Part shown: in pieces, positions 46,213-58,970 of the stretch
Numbering within the stretch: the first letter of the stretch is position 1
Layout of the letters: every line of letters begins with the position of its first letter
The notes under the pieces: model-generated
Seen by the model: only the letters and a program-made list of their open reading frames with translations
Databases searched by the model: none
Told to the model about the DNA's origin: nothing
From: Adineta steineri
Lineage: Eukaryota; Rotifera; Eurotatoria; Adinetida; Adinetidae
Length of the DNA: 64,000 nt
NCBI GenBank assembly: GCA_905250115.1
Contig: CAJNOI010000019.1
Span: 1 to 64,000, forward strand
Direction: 5' to 3'
Made by a program: the position numbers and the translations under genes

Positions 46213-49038
46213 CTACTCTAAAGCACTATCCCAACTAATACTTCGTCGTTTTGCTGTTGGACGAAAACGTTTTGTTGCTTTTAATATTGATCGAGATGAT
46301 GTTCCATTACTTGAATCAAATGTATCTATATCAATAATTTCCGTTTGCGTTGTTATTGGTGATGAACATAGAGCATTTTCTTCATCAGGTGTTAATTGCC
46401 AAACCATATTAGCAAATGTACGTTTACGTGTAGCAAATAAATGTTGATTTGTAACTAATTGTTGTAATTGTGGTGAATTAAGATCAACACCAAATTGATT
46501 AGCAATTGTATTTGTTAATAATTGTTTATCAACATTAAATATTGGATTTGTTAAATGATTAGCAAAATAAATCGGTTGATTTCGATGACGACCAACAGAT
46601 ATGATTTGTGGTTTTTGTGGTTGAAAATTTATTGAAGCTATTTGACCATCAGCAGGATTACTATCATTTGGTGCAGAAGTATTATTAACAATTTGTCCCG
46701 GTATCATATATTGTTGTTGAGACTCGGAATCAGGATTATTAGTGAGCGTATAATAAATATAACTCTCTGTTGGATTTTGTTGTTGTTGCTGTTGTTGTTG
46801 TTTTTGTTGCTCATCCACATTAATAATAGGTATATTATAAAAAGATTCTCGATTTCCTTTTGCTTGTATTAAAATAGGTACATTTTCATAGATATGATCA
46901 GTAGGAAGCTTCGGTTTTTTTTCTGATGATGATGATGATGAACGAAAACTTGTTGTTCCTACTTTGATTATTGGTATTTGAGGTGCAAGAAGATCTGTAT
47001 TTGAAGAAGGAATATTTTTTGAAAGAAAATCGTCAATTTCTTTCTCAATCATTACAGGTATACCATGCAATGATAAACCTTCTTCTGTAGGATTTGAATT
47101 AGGTACTATTTGATTCCCATTCGATTTTGTAAAAGATGTCAAATTATTTAAAGCAAGAAAATTATTTTGATTATTTCTTATTAAAACAGGACGAGGTGGT
47201 GCTGTTAATGTCATAGATGAATGTTGCTGTTGATTAACTAATGTATTTGAACTATCATTTGGTAAATCATTCACTTGAGAAGAAAGATCCGGTGCTGTTT
47301 CTATATAAAAGATTAGTTTTGTTCTCATATATATATTCTTTCTCACTAGAGTTTATTAAAGGGAGAAAAACAGATTTTATCCTATCCAACGAATGTCAAG
47401 AATAATAGAATAATCTTTTGAAATATCTTTTTTTGTTTTTTTATAGATTTATTATTTTTATAAATCAATGAAAATGACAAATATTTTGTAGTCTAATATT
47501 AATGAAAAAGTGTGGAGAAATTAAACGAAAAAACATCTACAATTGTGAAATTGTTTTATTTACCTTCTTGATCAGATACAGTATTTGTTGAACTATTAGA
47601 AAACGTTCTTCTACCATTTCGTACACTTGTTGTTTGTTGTCCAGTTTTTTTGCTTAATGTTGTTATACTGCCTGATCCAATCATTGTTTTTTTATTTTTT
47701 TTCAATAATTGTCTTCGTCTATGATTAAGTAAACTAAAATCAGTTTGTGTTTCAGCATCAACTTCTGATTGTGATGTTATATCAGGATATAATGATAATG
47801 ACATTGTATTTGATTTATCTAATGTTCCTTTGGAATTATCACGATGACCAGCAAATGGACTTGTACTCATTGAACGTGTTTCATGTGATATTCTCTTCTC
47901 TAATTTTAATGAAGCTATTTCACTTCGTAATTCTTTTAATTCACGCATTAATTCAACGATTTGATCACCTGATAAATTATTGCTTAATATTGTTAATTTA
48001 TCATCATCATCATCACCACGATTCATTTTTTTTGTATAGGATAAAATTTCTTTTGTTGAATTTGTTGTTTGTGAATCAACTGATGATGCTGTTTCGCTAT
48101 ATGTTCGATTATGATTACTACTAATCATTGAATCTGTTGCTGCTGTTGATTTACCAGGATCAAATTCAGCACGTGTAACACGACGAATAGCTGTTGATGA
48201 TGTTGATGGTGGTGGTGATTGATTACGATTCGAAGATGTTTTTGGTGTAAAAGCTGATTGTTCATTTATTATTGAAAGTGATTTTGTTTTCGTTTTATGA
48301 TTAGATAATGTATTATGATCAATAGTTTGATTCTCACGTCGTGGTTGTTTTTCAACGGATTTATATCTAACAGTAGGTTTAGCTACACTTGATGCACTAA
48401 CAGATCCAGATAAATTAACAAAAAATCGTTGAGCTTGTTGAAGAAATGATTGAGCAGAATCAGTACCCCGTAAACGAAATATCGATGCTGAATAAGGTTG
48501 ATTAAGATGATGTCGTGATCGATTGATTGTAACAACAACAATAATATTTAAATAATATGGATCACGCCAAAAATATAATAATTCTGGTGTTTTAAATATC
48601 CATGATTGTGTTGGATCAGTTATATTATCAATAATTAGGCCATCATCAGGTAAGGACAATTTTACCTTTAAACCTAATAGGATAAATATAGAGTAGAATG
48701 AATCATGATTAATAAATAAGTACTTTGTCTTTCTTTTTTTTATATTGACTAACCTTTAGATTTTGTCTTTGATAATATAGTTTCAACTGTCTGTTTTAAT
48801 GTATGTGTCGTATAATTTTCTAAATCAACCCGATCAAGAAAATAAGCTGAAGATTGATTTGGTGATGATGGATTTGCTGTCGATGCTTGTTGAGAATGAA
48901 TATTATTATTATTAGAATTTAAACGATGATTAGAATAAGAATTAATACTTTGATTTTGTGGTGTGGGTGATGAATGATGAGAATTATGATGGTGATGATG
49001 ATGATGATGTCGATGATGTTGTTGTTGTATTTGTTGTT

Positions 49039-49073
<35 letters not shown>

Positions 49074-49171
49074 TGTTGTTGTTGTTGTGGTGGTGGTTGG
49101 AAGTTGTAATGAGTTGTTTGCGATGGTTGTTGTGCCGGCTGTGCAGAACTGTACCGTACACTAGTCGGCAT
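46213..49171 (-). CDS. PolyQ/polyH protein with probable PTB-like domain
   Basis: Three exons, 48754-49171, 47564-48673, 46213-47300; 871 residues. The N-terminus is Gln-, His- and Asn-rich (polyQ about residues 28-50, then an HHRHHHHHHHH tract). A folded region spans the exon 1/2 junction: YFLDRVDLENYTTHTLKQTV, GLKVKLSLPDDGLIID, LLYFWRDPYYLNIIVVVTIN and SIFRLRGTDSAQSFLQQAQRFF. This strand-strand-helix order, with a C-terminal helix after an SIFRL strand, resembles a phosphotyrosine-binding (PTB/PID) domain, but I cannot name the family. A predicted coiled coil (VELMRELKELRSEIASLKLEKR) and a second polyQ run follow. The C-terminus RKRTFANMVWQLTPDEENAL ... RRSISWDSALE looks conserved. A scaffold or adaptor role is a guess. 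Confidence 0.7.
48980..49092. repeat. Coding CAR/CAY microsatellite (polyHis then polyGln on minus strand)
   Basis: On the plus strand, repeated ATG-type triplets (48985-49017) then repeated TTG/CTG triplets (49018-49089) encode polyHis and polyGln on the minus strand. CTG interruptions among TTG units give a mixed CAA/CAG tract, which tends to be less unstable than a pure one. Confidence 0.85.
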
Positions 49172-51155
49172 ATTCTATAGTTATGAAAAAGAAAACAAAA
49201 TAAATTATTACATTCGATTGATTATACATATGATATTTCATTGATGAGAACAATAAGAAAAAGAAAAAAGGAAAGTAATGAGTGTAACATGAATATAACG
49301 ACAATGATAAAATATGATTTATCAAGCATCAATGTTTATTTCTACCGTTAAAAGAAAAAAAATGAAATAGAGAATAGAAGAAAAAAGCCGATAGATAGGT
49401 GAGGATCATTGCTACTAGCGTTAGTAAACGAGGGTGGCTTCTTATTTGTAAAGTGACAACCACCTTTATTCATTCGTTTCGTTTCGTTTGTCTCATGGAC
49501 ACGCTCGAATGAGTGCTTTTAAGTGTCCCTCGAAAAGACTTTACCAAATGAAATTCAACTTAACCGAGACGACGACGACATCCAGTTACATTCATCGTAC
49601 AGTTTGCATATACATATATATATATAAAACGTATACACACACACACGTATATATATATATATCTATGCATACATTGCATTATAACTAACTGAATTGAATT
49701 TATCGAACAGAGCAAAAAAAAAGATGATGAACAGCGAGACCAATAAGCGTAGCTTCTGTATTCTTTTATAACCTTCAAATTTATATAAATAACCATGATA
49801 AATACGTAATTTTTTCATTTGTTTATATTGGATATTCTTATTTAGTTTGACGATAAATACCTTTTTACTTGTTAGTCTCTTCCTATTATATCAATAATGA
49901 CAGTTTTTAAATGATGGATTTTTATGTCATGTAATGAGCTGAAAAGTATTTGTGATGGATAAGGTATTCGTTGAATCAAGGAGACATGTTCTGTCTATAA
50001 GTTATCAAGGTTAAACCTGGCTTAGAGAGATGGACAGATAGATTAATATAGATTTGATTTTTACATAATTTATGTCTCGTGATACAAGAAAAAAAACGAA
50101 ACTAGCAAAAAAATATCTTTAATCTTTGATCAATAAATAAATATTCTTATGGAATCGGTTCTATAAAAGAAATAAAGTAGAAAGGAAAAAAAACAAATAA
50201 ATAATGATTTAATTAATAAAACTGGTACAAGGCGTGAAAAGTCTCACCCTTGAATAATTGATAATTATCTTAAAGTTTTTCATTGATTCGGTACGTGATT
50301 TTGTATATACTCTTACCAAAATACACTGAATCCTTAGTTTATTTTTCTTGTATTTGCTTTGATTACACACACACATATATACATCCTATCAAACATGCAT
50401 CTATGATTGCGTAACTTGTCCTGAAAATTTTCATTTTTATCAAATAAGTTACACTAATAGACAGTCGTACAAATATTTAATAATAAAATAAATTTTTTCC
50501 ATACCGTTTATGTCAATGAGTAGAATATATATAAGGATGTATTGCAATTTCTCTTACATTTGAGCTCTCATTGATTGAAAAAAAACTGGTAAAATTATTT
50601 TTTTGTTTTTTGCTATAATCATTGTACACCTTTCAATGCACAAATATACAGAATAATAAAATATGACAAAACAATGAATATCGTCTAAAGGATCAAACAT
50701 GAACCACGAGACGTATAAGGAACGCTTAAAGCAAGAGCAAATATTGTTTGCTCTCTCATCACACTACCGAAAATAATATACAAAAAAAAATATATCGATC
50801 AATAAAAGAAAAAGAAAACAACGAAAACAAAGGACGAACGAACGAAAGAAAGAAATGATGCAAAGAGAAGACAATGGAAGAATTAGTGTAAAATTTTTGA
50901 AATTCTTTAATAGAAAAAACGATATTCTTGTAAAAACAAGAAATAAAGAGCGTTACTTCATATACACAAGTCTTTGTTTTGAAAACGAAAATAAAGGGAA
51001 AAGATGGCACTCATCTTTTTCGAAATATATATATATATGTATTTATACATAATCGGTAACAAATATGAAAAAAAACATTGCATCTTTTTTCACCAACTAT
51101 TATTAATATAATGTTTTTTCTTTTTCTTTTGAAATATACTTCTATATTTTTTTTA
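49172..51155. other. Intergenic upstream of the PTB-like gene
   Basis: About 2.0 kb. It includes TA and CA microsatellites at 49615-49665 and AT-rich sequence that should contain the promoter of the minus-strand PTB-like gene and the 3' UTR of the phosphatase. No gene was seen. Confidence 0.5.
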
Positions 51156-53323
51156 CTAGTTAACAATAATAGCTGATTCGATGCGTTTTTTTGTATCTGT
51201 TTTCTGTTTTGATGTTGAGCCACAATATGTATTTGGCCTTGCATTAATACATGCATGATTAATATTATCATCTGCTGTTTCTCCTGTTGTTGTTTTTGAT
51301 AAACATTTTGTTTCCCAATCTCTTAATTGAATAATAAAACTAACATTTGGATCTACTATTTGACGTAGTTGACGCATTTTATTAAACGCTTCTTCTAATG
51401 TCATATGATATTTTTTAATCATATAAGCAAGTACTAATGTTGGACTACGACTAATACCAGCTGAACAATGTACAAGAACATTGTTAGTTTTTTTGTATAA
51501 TGCTTCATCTAGATTTATGAAATGAATGAATATTTTTTGTTTATAAATATTCAAAGATAAATTATTTGAAAACTAACCAATAAATTCAATAGCTTTATCA
51601 AAATGCTTTCGAATATTTTGTGATGGTAAATCAAGTACATCTACTCGAATATATTTATATTGTTTATCCCAACAACAAGGTAAATCAGGTGTTGAATTTA
51701 TGATATGTGTTATACCCTTTTCATTCAATCGATCAAGATTTTGTGCATCGTGTACATTACCTAAAGAAAAAAAAATATTCTAGCATTTTTCATTTCTTAT
51801 CATTTTAACCTTGAACATCTTAAACAATCTTTTTTTTTCTATTTTATTATTCATTTTCTAGTCTATTTGCTGAATGATGTAGTGTAATATAATCTTTTGT
51901 TTCTCTGACATCTGCATATATTTTTTTTTCTTCGTCCTTTGTCACTGTTTCAATTGAATCTTTGCCATGACAATTATTTCTTTTCGTATCCTTGAGATTC
52001 CAATGCGAATGAAAATCAAATATTTTTTCATTATTCAATCTACTCGAAATAAAAATAGATTTTTAAAAAAAATCTACTTACCAACAAATATGTGGGGCAA
52101 TATTTCCGTCATAGTAAAATTTTCTTTATCCACTGTGTCTGGCGTAGACGGCAAATGATCTTGTTCATATTTATCCCTAGGTGCTTCGACAGCACATTCA
52201 ATTAAATGTGGATATTGTGTTTTAATTGCATCAAACCCACCTAAAATTATTTTTTCTTCTCTTTAATACATATTATTTCATTATGCGCGCTTACCTTGAA
52301 TAATATAAATTTTTTTATTGGATTTTTTTGCGGCTTGTACAACGAGATTTAATGGTGATGAACGTAGTTTCTCTTCCGATCGTATGTCTGTTGATTGATC
52401 ATATAGAATAACAATATCAGAATTATTTAATGATAGAGATAAATTTGGTTCGATATCTTCTAAACGTTTTGATCCTAATTTTCTTGCTATTAATTTTGCT
52501 CGACAGTTAATATTAAATGATGAATGTATACGTTCACACCCGAAATCTATTTGTGAACGACAATCAATGACTACAGGTGAACATTTTCGTTCATGTATAT
52601 TAGAATTTTGTGAAATTAATTCTACAAATTGTTTCGGTACAATAAATAGAATATTTTCATTTAAATTTGATGATATTGTTTCAGAACAATTATATAATTT
52701 TGTTAAAGATAATCGTCTTTCAGATGAAGGATATATTATTGTTTGATTAACATTTGTGATATTCTTACTAAAAGTACTCGTATTGGAATTTGAAGAAGAT
52801 TTCTCGACATTAGATAACATATTTAGTTTCTTTTCAGCCAAAATACATTCACTGACAAAAGAATTCATACCTTTAAAAAAATAAATAAATAAAATTAATG
52901 AATGAATGAATTTTTTCTAACTTACATTGTAAATTAAATCTTAATCAACACAAAAAAACTCTCCTGTTTTCTTTTTTGCTTTCTATTGATGATGTATATC
53001 CACTTTTTATACTGCCTCTCTTAGACTTTTTGACATGTTTACTTGTTTATTATAAAATTTTATTTATTTTTAATAATTACTGACAAGGACACAGAAAGAA
53101 CGAGAAGAAAAGCAATAATAATAATAATAATTTCGCATGTTTATAGAATTTAATAAAAAATTATGGTTTTTTTAGGATGTAATATTATAAAAAAAAAATT
53201 AGCGAGATAATCCCGATAGATGTCATAGGTTCATATGAACACAAGATTTGAAGTATTCTTAAGGGTAAAGAATAGAAGATTTTCTACTCTTAAGATATAT
53301 ATATCCTTACCTGAATTATTCAT
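51156..53323 (-). CDS. MAP-kinase phosphatase (rhodanese plus dual-specificity phosphatase)
   Basis: Five exons: 53311-53323, 52295-52870, 52082-52240, 51578-51760, 51156-51508; 427 residues. An N-terminal Ser/Asn-rich stretch is followed by a Cdc25/rhodanese-like MAPK-binding domain (VVIDCRSQIDFGCERIHSS, FNINCRAKLIARKL, IVILYDQS), then a dual-specificity phosphatase domain: ILPHIFVGNVHDAQ, the general acid in VDVLDLPSQN, and the P-loop VHCSAGISRSPT with catalytic Cys and Arg. Together these define an MKP that dephosphorylates MAP kinases; the exact DUSP paralogue is unclear (DUSP8/10/16-like features). The first coding exon is a proposed 13 nt (ATG plus three codons and one base); it joins in frame and the alternative start is the ATG at 52868 just inside exon 2. 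Intron 3 (51761-52081) contains an open frame of 63 codons that is not supported as an exon. Confidence 0.9.
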
Positions 53324-55211
53324 TATTCGTTGTCGATAATTAAATTTAAAAAGAATCTGAATTGTGTGTGTTAGTTATATAGAAAATTTTAAGATAAAAC
53401 TGACTGAGATAAATACGTAGTATCAGCGCGCCCACTTTTCTTTTTCTCTCTCGTTCTTTTTTATCTCGCTACTTTTTTTTGAATAAAAATCATTGCATGC
53501 ATAAAGTTACTTCGCGTGAATATATAATATATGTTTATCAGGCATCTAATGATAAGCATCTGGTGCTTAGAAAATGAGGGTTTTCAATAGAAAAATAAAA
53601 AAAGAAATATTTTCGTACTAAAGTTACTCTAGTTAATGGACACACCCTGTAAACGATAATCGATATTTTACGATGAGAATAGTATGCTAGACTAACCGTA
53701 GTCTATTTCTATTATAAATATAGAAATGTTTTTCGTTATATATTATCTGGTTAAGAATCTATTTTTATCATTTAAAAGAACATGTTTTCCTAAGATCTTA
53801 TTTAAAAAGAAAACTAACCGAAAATATAATTTCATACCATCATATTCTTCAAAAGAATTACATATAATCGTCATATGTCAGATGATAGATGTATAAATAC
53901 GAAAACTTTAATCACATGATCGAATACCTCGATCGAACGATATTTTTCTTTTACATATCGATGTTTATGTCTATAAAACAGTGTCATTATGATAAAAGAA
54001 GAATGATTCTTCATATTGATTCAATCTCGTCATGATTAAATATAAACGCAAAGAGAAATCTTCTATTTGCGCTTTTGTCGATAATATTATAATAAATACC
54101 TTATTTTGTATTCTGTCTTCAAATATAAAATTTAGTTTCTGCTACTCTTGACACTCGTCGATGGGCTCGAACACACTTGCTTATCAATAGTCGAATGATG
54201 ACGACAGCAAGAATGTATAATTATACAGTCTTTTTTTTCTGTATTACGATATATATTCTGTTATAAAAAAAAAGACAAAAAATACAATAGGGGTAAAAGA
54301 AGGCAGACGCGAGGGCGCGCATAAAAGTGTGGCAAAATTATTATTTGACTCATGATGTTTTCTTTTTCTCTTTTTTTACCCCGTTTTGGTTCTTCATACT
54401 CAACACTATTAATTTATATATTTTTCATTCGTTTGAGAAAAATAAAAGTACATTAATTATTTTTTTCTTTCTCGCTCTCTCAAACTCGATGCAATTATTT
54501 AAAAAGAATTTTTTTTCTATATATCATAACTTCCTTGTTGTCATACTGTCATAGCAAAAATTTAAATAAATATTGTTCTACAAAGTATATTTATCACGTT
54601 GCATTTTTTCTTAGCCAAAAAAAAAACAATCTTAATGACGCATTAAAACCTAATAAAAAAAACATAGTAATGAATATAGTATATTGACATATGATGTAAA
54701 GGTAGATAAGATTTCGACATATGGCTGTCATAAAATCATACTCTCATCAAATAGACATTTATTTCTCGATTTCTGTCATACTAATTAAATAGATATATAT
54801 ATTCTTTGTTGAGGTATATTTAAAACTATGCTTGTTTTTTTTTGCTCGTACTGAAATTGTTCCAAATGACGTCAATCGCACGTTCTTTTTTCTCTTTCTT
54901 GCCTATTAACTACATAAAGGCAAAAATCGAGCCATTTACTTGCATTTTTCTTTTTCTCACTCAATACTCGTAACTATGATCATTAAAAAGAAAACTGGAG
55001 TGCCTCTGTGTGTGTTTTTTAAAATTGATCTCAATGTCTTGTTGCTGCTGCTGCTGCCGTTGATGTTGTTATTGTTATTGTTGTTCGAGACTGCACATTT
55101 AAGAAAAAAAAAGAAAGAAAGAATAAATGTCAAAGATTTGCTACTAAATTTTGTATACTCAAATATAACTAGTAGAAAAAATATAACTTTCTTAATTTGA
55201 ACGTTATTAAT
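53324..55211. other. Intergenic between divergent phosphatase and kelch genes
   Basis: About 1.9 kb, AT-rich, with a (TTG/CTG) triplet patch near 55035-55085 just upstream of the kelch gene. It should contain both promoters. No RNA gene recognised. Confidence 0.5.
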
Positions 55212-57408
55212 ATGACTACAGAATCGTCTAATGAACAGAAAATAACATTCATATTATTATTTTCTCGAAATCAACCGTCATGTGATGTTCCGTATTTAAT
55301 GGCACAACGAGATGAACAAATCTCTCCGATGTTATTATCAACAACTTTATATTTTATGCGTGATCTTATTGATTACAGGTAGCAATTCTTTCTGAAATCT
55401 AGTTTACATATTAAAAACAATATATATTTTCTACTCAGAGCTATATCATTTGAAAATTCTATTTATATTATCGGAGGTCGTTATTCATCCACAGGACATC
55501 TTTCAAATTCAGTTTTTAAATATGATGCTGAAATTGATTTTTGGCGAGCATGTGAATCAATGAAAGCACCACGGTATTTATATTCTTATCTATTTCGTCT
55601 CTATATTCTTTTCTTTCTGCATATATAGTGCTAATTTTGCGGTGACTATTTTTGAATCAAAAATTTATGTAATTGGTGGAGAAGGGCTGAAAGGGGTAAT
55701 TGTACAATCAGTTGAAGCATATGATCCGAAAGCTAATACATGGAAAGAAGTTGGTATATTTGCTAAACCAAAACGAAATAATGCATCTTGTACAATTCAT
55801 GAAAAATTATGGTCATGTGGTGGTGCTGGTTCATTAATTGAAGCGAAATCGACTGATGAACTCATGTTAATAAATTATTTGTTTATTTTGGAATATATTT
55901 TTATTTCTTTTTGTAGTGTTGTTGATCCAAGACCCAATGAATGGAAACGTTCATTAACAAATTATACGTTACCTAGCCCACGCGAACAACATTGTTTTAC
56001 TGTTTTTAATAACAATGCGTTAATATTTGGTGGTTCGTTGAAGTAAATATTTTATTAATCTGACATTTTATTTATTAAATATAGGATGTCATAAAAATGG
56101 TGATGAAGTTCAGAATATTCAAACAATCATACGTGCTAGTAATCATTCACCGGAAAGTGCGCCTGAGTGGGAAGAACTTAGTGATCAATTACAACACCCA
56201 CGTACCGATTGTGGTTATTTTCAATTAGGTAAAAACAACAAAAAGAATATTTGTTCTAAGAGTAACAAAAAAATTCTCTATTAACGTACTTATACTAAAA
56301 AAAAGGTCATAGGGGGTGTAGTTGTTTTATTAGTTTATGATTAAAGTAAAGTTAGAAAATGTGTAGGTGTTTTTGCTCATTAATACTTATTGCGTTTTTT
56401 CCTATTTCAAAATGAATAGAATAGTTAATTATAGAAGACAACTTTAGATATTTTCTATCGACATCGATAGTAATAAAAAACAAACTATTTCAATTATGCC
56501 ATATTTATCTAGTTTATTATCTTTCATGATATAAGGACATTGATATGTTAAGATAACATGACTCATATTGGAATTACAGTAAACATTACATTTTACTCAG
56601 TTGTTTTTTTTCTTCCATCATATGATCATTGAGAAATGTGCATATGCGTTTGAAGTATATACTAACCCTTAATTGCGAAGTTTTAAAATTAAGCCAGAAA
56701 AGCCAATTTTATAATCTTACACATGATTTGATAATATAGATTTTCACATAATAGAGAAAAATAAATTTAGAATATAAATTTTCAGTTATATCAAGCCGTA
56801 TGTTACTATTCACATAGGTACAAAAGTAAATCCATCAAGTCAAATAGTTTTAGAATAAATAAGCATGACTTGACATAATCGTTTTAGAAAGAAAACTATC
56901 GCGTTCTTTTAACTCATCAAAATTCAGTACAAAGGTGGTGTGTTGTAAGTCCATCAAATATTTAAGACAATGAGTAAATAAACCTTCAGAGATAACTAAC
57001 TGATTGTGACAAGGAAAGTATATTTGTCATCATGACTAAGTATTTTGCAATGATTACAATAGATTTTGTTCTGTAAATATTTTCAAACAGATAATGCATA
57101 GAATGTTTATTTATTTTTCTTTCAAAGAGTTGTATTTTACACAGTAAATAAATAATATTTCTCGTCGTTTGTTTTTTTACAAAGGTTCATCATTATATAT
57201 TATTGGTGGTCACGATTCTCAATCAGGTGATCCAACAAAAATAATTGAACGAATTGATTTTACCGATCCGTCTAATATAATAATCGAAGAACTATTTGAA
57301 ATTGATAAGAATTTAGGTGCTGTAGATTGTTGTGTTGTTCAAACTAATCAATTTAATGAACATCTTTTACCATTAGCTTCTTATTTAAATCGTTGGATTA
57401 TATGGTAA
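55212..57408 (+). CDS. Kelch-repeat beta-propeller protein
   Basis: Six exons: 55212-55378, 55439-55573, 55629-55865, 55917-56032, 56085-56228, 57185-57408; 340 residues. About five kelch units are visible by the GG and the following Tyr/Trp: SIYIIGGRYSS...VFKYDAEIDFW, KIYVIGGEGLKG...VEAYDPKANTW, KLWSCGGAGS...VVDPRPNEW, ALIFGGCHKNG, and SLYIIGGHDSQ. Kelch propellers are protein-binding; without BTB or BACK domains the partner cannot be named. The third intron (55866-55916, 51 bp) is a multiple of three and stop-free. The last intron (956 bp) is the longest in this gene. The protein ends LNRWIIW; a further 3' exon cannot be excluded but none was seen. Confidence 0.82.
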
Positions 57409-57617
57409 TTTTATTTTTATCTCTTTCTTTTTTTTTCACAACAAATAAATTTCACATGTCAATCACAAAGCAAAAGGAAACATATGGTTATGTATAGATA
57501 ATACTGCAGTATCAGACGAATCAAGTACAAAATTTTAGAAATTTGATTACATAAGAAAACTACGAAATTAGAAAAAAAAATTGGACTGATATTTGTCTAT
57601 AAGAATCATTCTTTTTA

Positions 57618-58791
57618 TTAATAGGTTTTTTGTAGTTCTTTATTGAGCCATTCAGCTGATATATCCTCACGTAATTCAATAATCTAAATTAAAATAAAAT
57701 TTGAATATTTTGTTATTTATATATACAAAATATAAAACATACACGAGTAATGCCTGATGCAGCTGAAACTGAATTTGCTGTTGATGCATAAGTAAAACGA
57801 TTGTTTGTACCGCATCCATCAGGAATATATAATATTAAATTAAGTGGATATTGAACTCGACCATCAGCATGTTTTAATTCATGACTATGTAGAATAAATC
57901 GAGGTTCACGACTTGGTAATTCCTCAATTAAGTCTTCAACACTAGTATCCTGCAATTTAAAGATAAATTATAATAGGGTGCAAAGGTTTTTGTCATCAAT
58001 GTTTCAAATATTTTTTAGAATGAAAGTAATGACTAGCAACATTAAGTATACCCACAGGTAAAGCATGGCACAAGATACAATTAATAGTTGATCCGCACTC
58101 TCTCTCTTCATGCCAATCACAACTAAACATCGTGCTTTTGTAGACTTCACCAAATCGATTTTGTTTTATTCCAAGTGATTGACGATTAGTAAATCGTTTC
58201 GGATAACTTCTCTGCAAATACTGCTTCATCACTTAATCTCGGTGTTTGCGATTATTGTCTTACTATGAATCTCATCCTATGATCTAGAAAGTACTTGGAA
58301 AATCTTTCTAGGCACTTCCAGAGCTATGCATAGGTCAAAGACTTTTGTTCTTGCTGTATATATTTTGAAAATCAATTAACTCGATGAATGTATTGATAGG
58401 GAAAAATTCATGATTAGACACTTTAGATACTAAGATTTTTACATGATCGTATAGAATTAAACATAAAAGCATAACCTTATACTGAATCATCTTGTAACAT
58501 ATTAGATTGTTTAAGTTATTTAATGAAATAAATCTTAACCAAATGATCTAGACGATAAGAATATTTACTTATGTATTTCTCATACTTACTTTTAATTCTT
58601 TTTCAATTACAACTTGATTTGTTTTCATATCACAGCGTACTATTAATCAAAAATACAAACATATCAATAAAATAGATTTTCTACATTAACTTACATAACA
58701 TAGCCATTGTTGATTTATTTGATAATCGTCGAAACTTTTTCATAGCATCAACAACATCTTTTTCAATCGTACATGGTGACATAGAAGCCAT
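57618..58791 (-). CDS. GMF: Glia maturation factor (ADF-homology protein)
   Basis: Binds Arp2/3 complex and promotes debranching of actin filaments. Four exons, 58695-58791, 58590-58639, 57743-57949, 57618-57683; 139 residues, against about 142 in vertebrate GMFB. Seen: N-terminal helix (CTIEKDVVDAMKKFRR), KTNQVVIEKELK, LPSREPRFILHSHELKHADGR (matching the family [21 protein letters not shown] pattern), VQYPLNLILYIPDGC and the C-terminal EDISAEWLNKEL. The 640-bp second intron (57950-58589) contains an unexplained open frame at 57996-58232. A polypyrimidine-AG lies about 45 bp before the ATG. The ankyrin/SOCS-box gene ends 179 bp upstream on the same strand. Confidence 0.92.
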
Positions 58792-58970
58792 AATTTCTCT
58801 TTTTTTGATTTTTAAAATCTTAATCTATAAACTAAAAAAATATGTATAGAAACATGTACACAGTTACTGTTTTTTTATTCAATTTAAAATTTTTGCTGAA
58901 ATATTTATAAAAGCAAAAACTATTGCAATAAAAAACAAAACAAAATATTGACTATTTTTCCCGTAAATCA

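Noticed and set aside
48958..49180. Leu/Val/Met-rich plus-strand frames opposite the polyQ tract
   Set aside because: Antisense shadows of the triplet repeat in the real minus-strand gene.
51847..52038. 63-codon minus-strand frame inside MAP-kinase phosphatase intron 3
   Set aside because: The flanking exons join in frame and match the family without it. No clear acceptor/donor pair bounds it.
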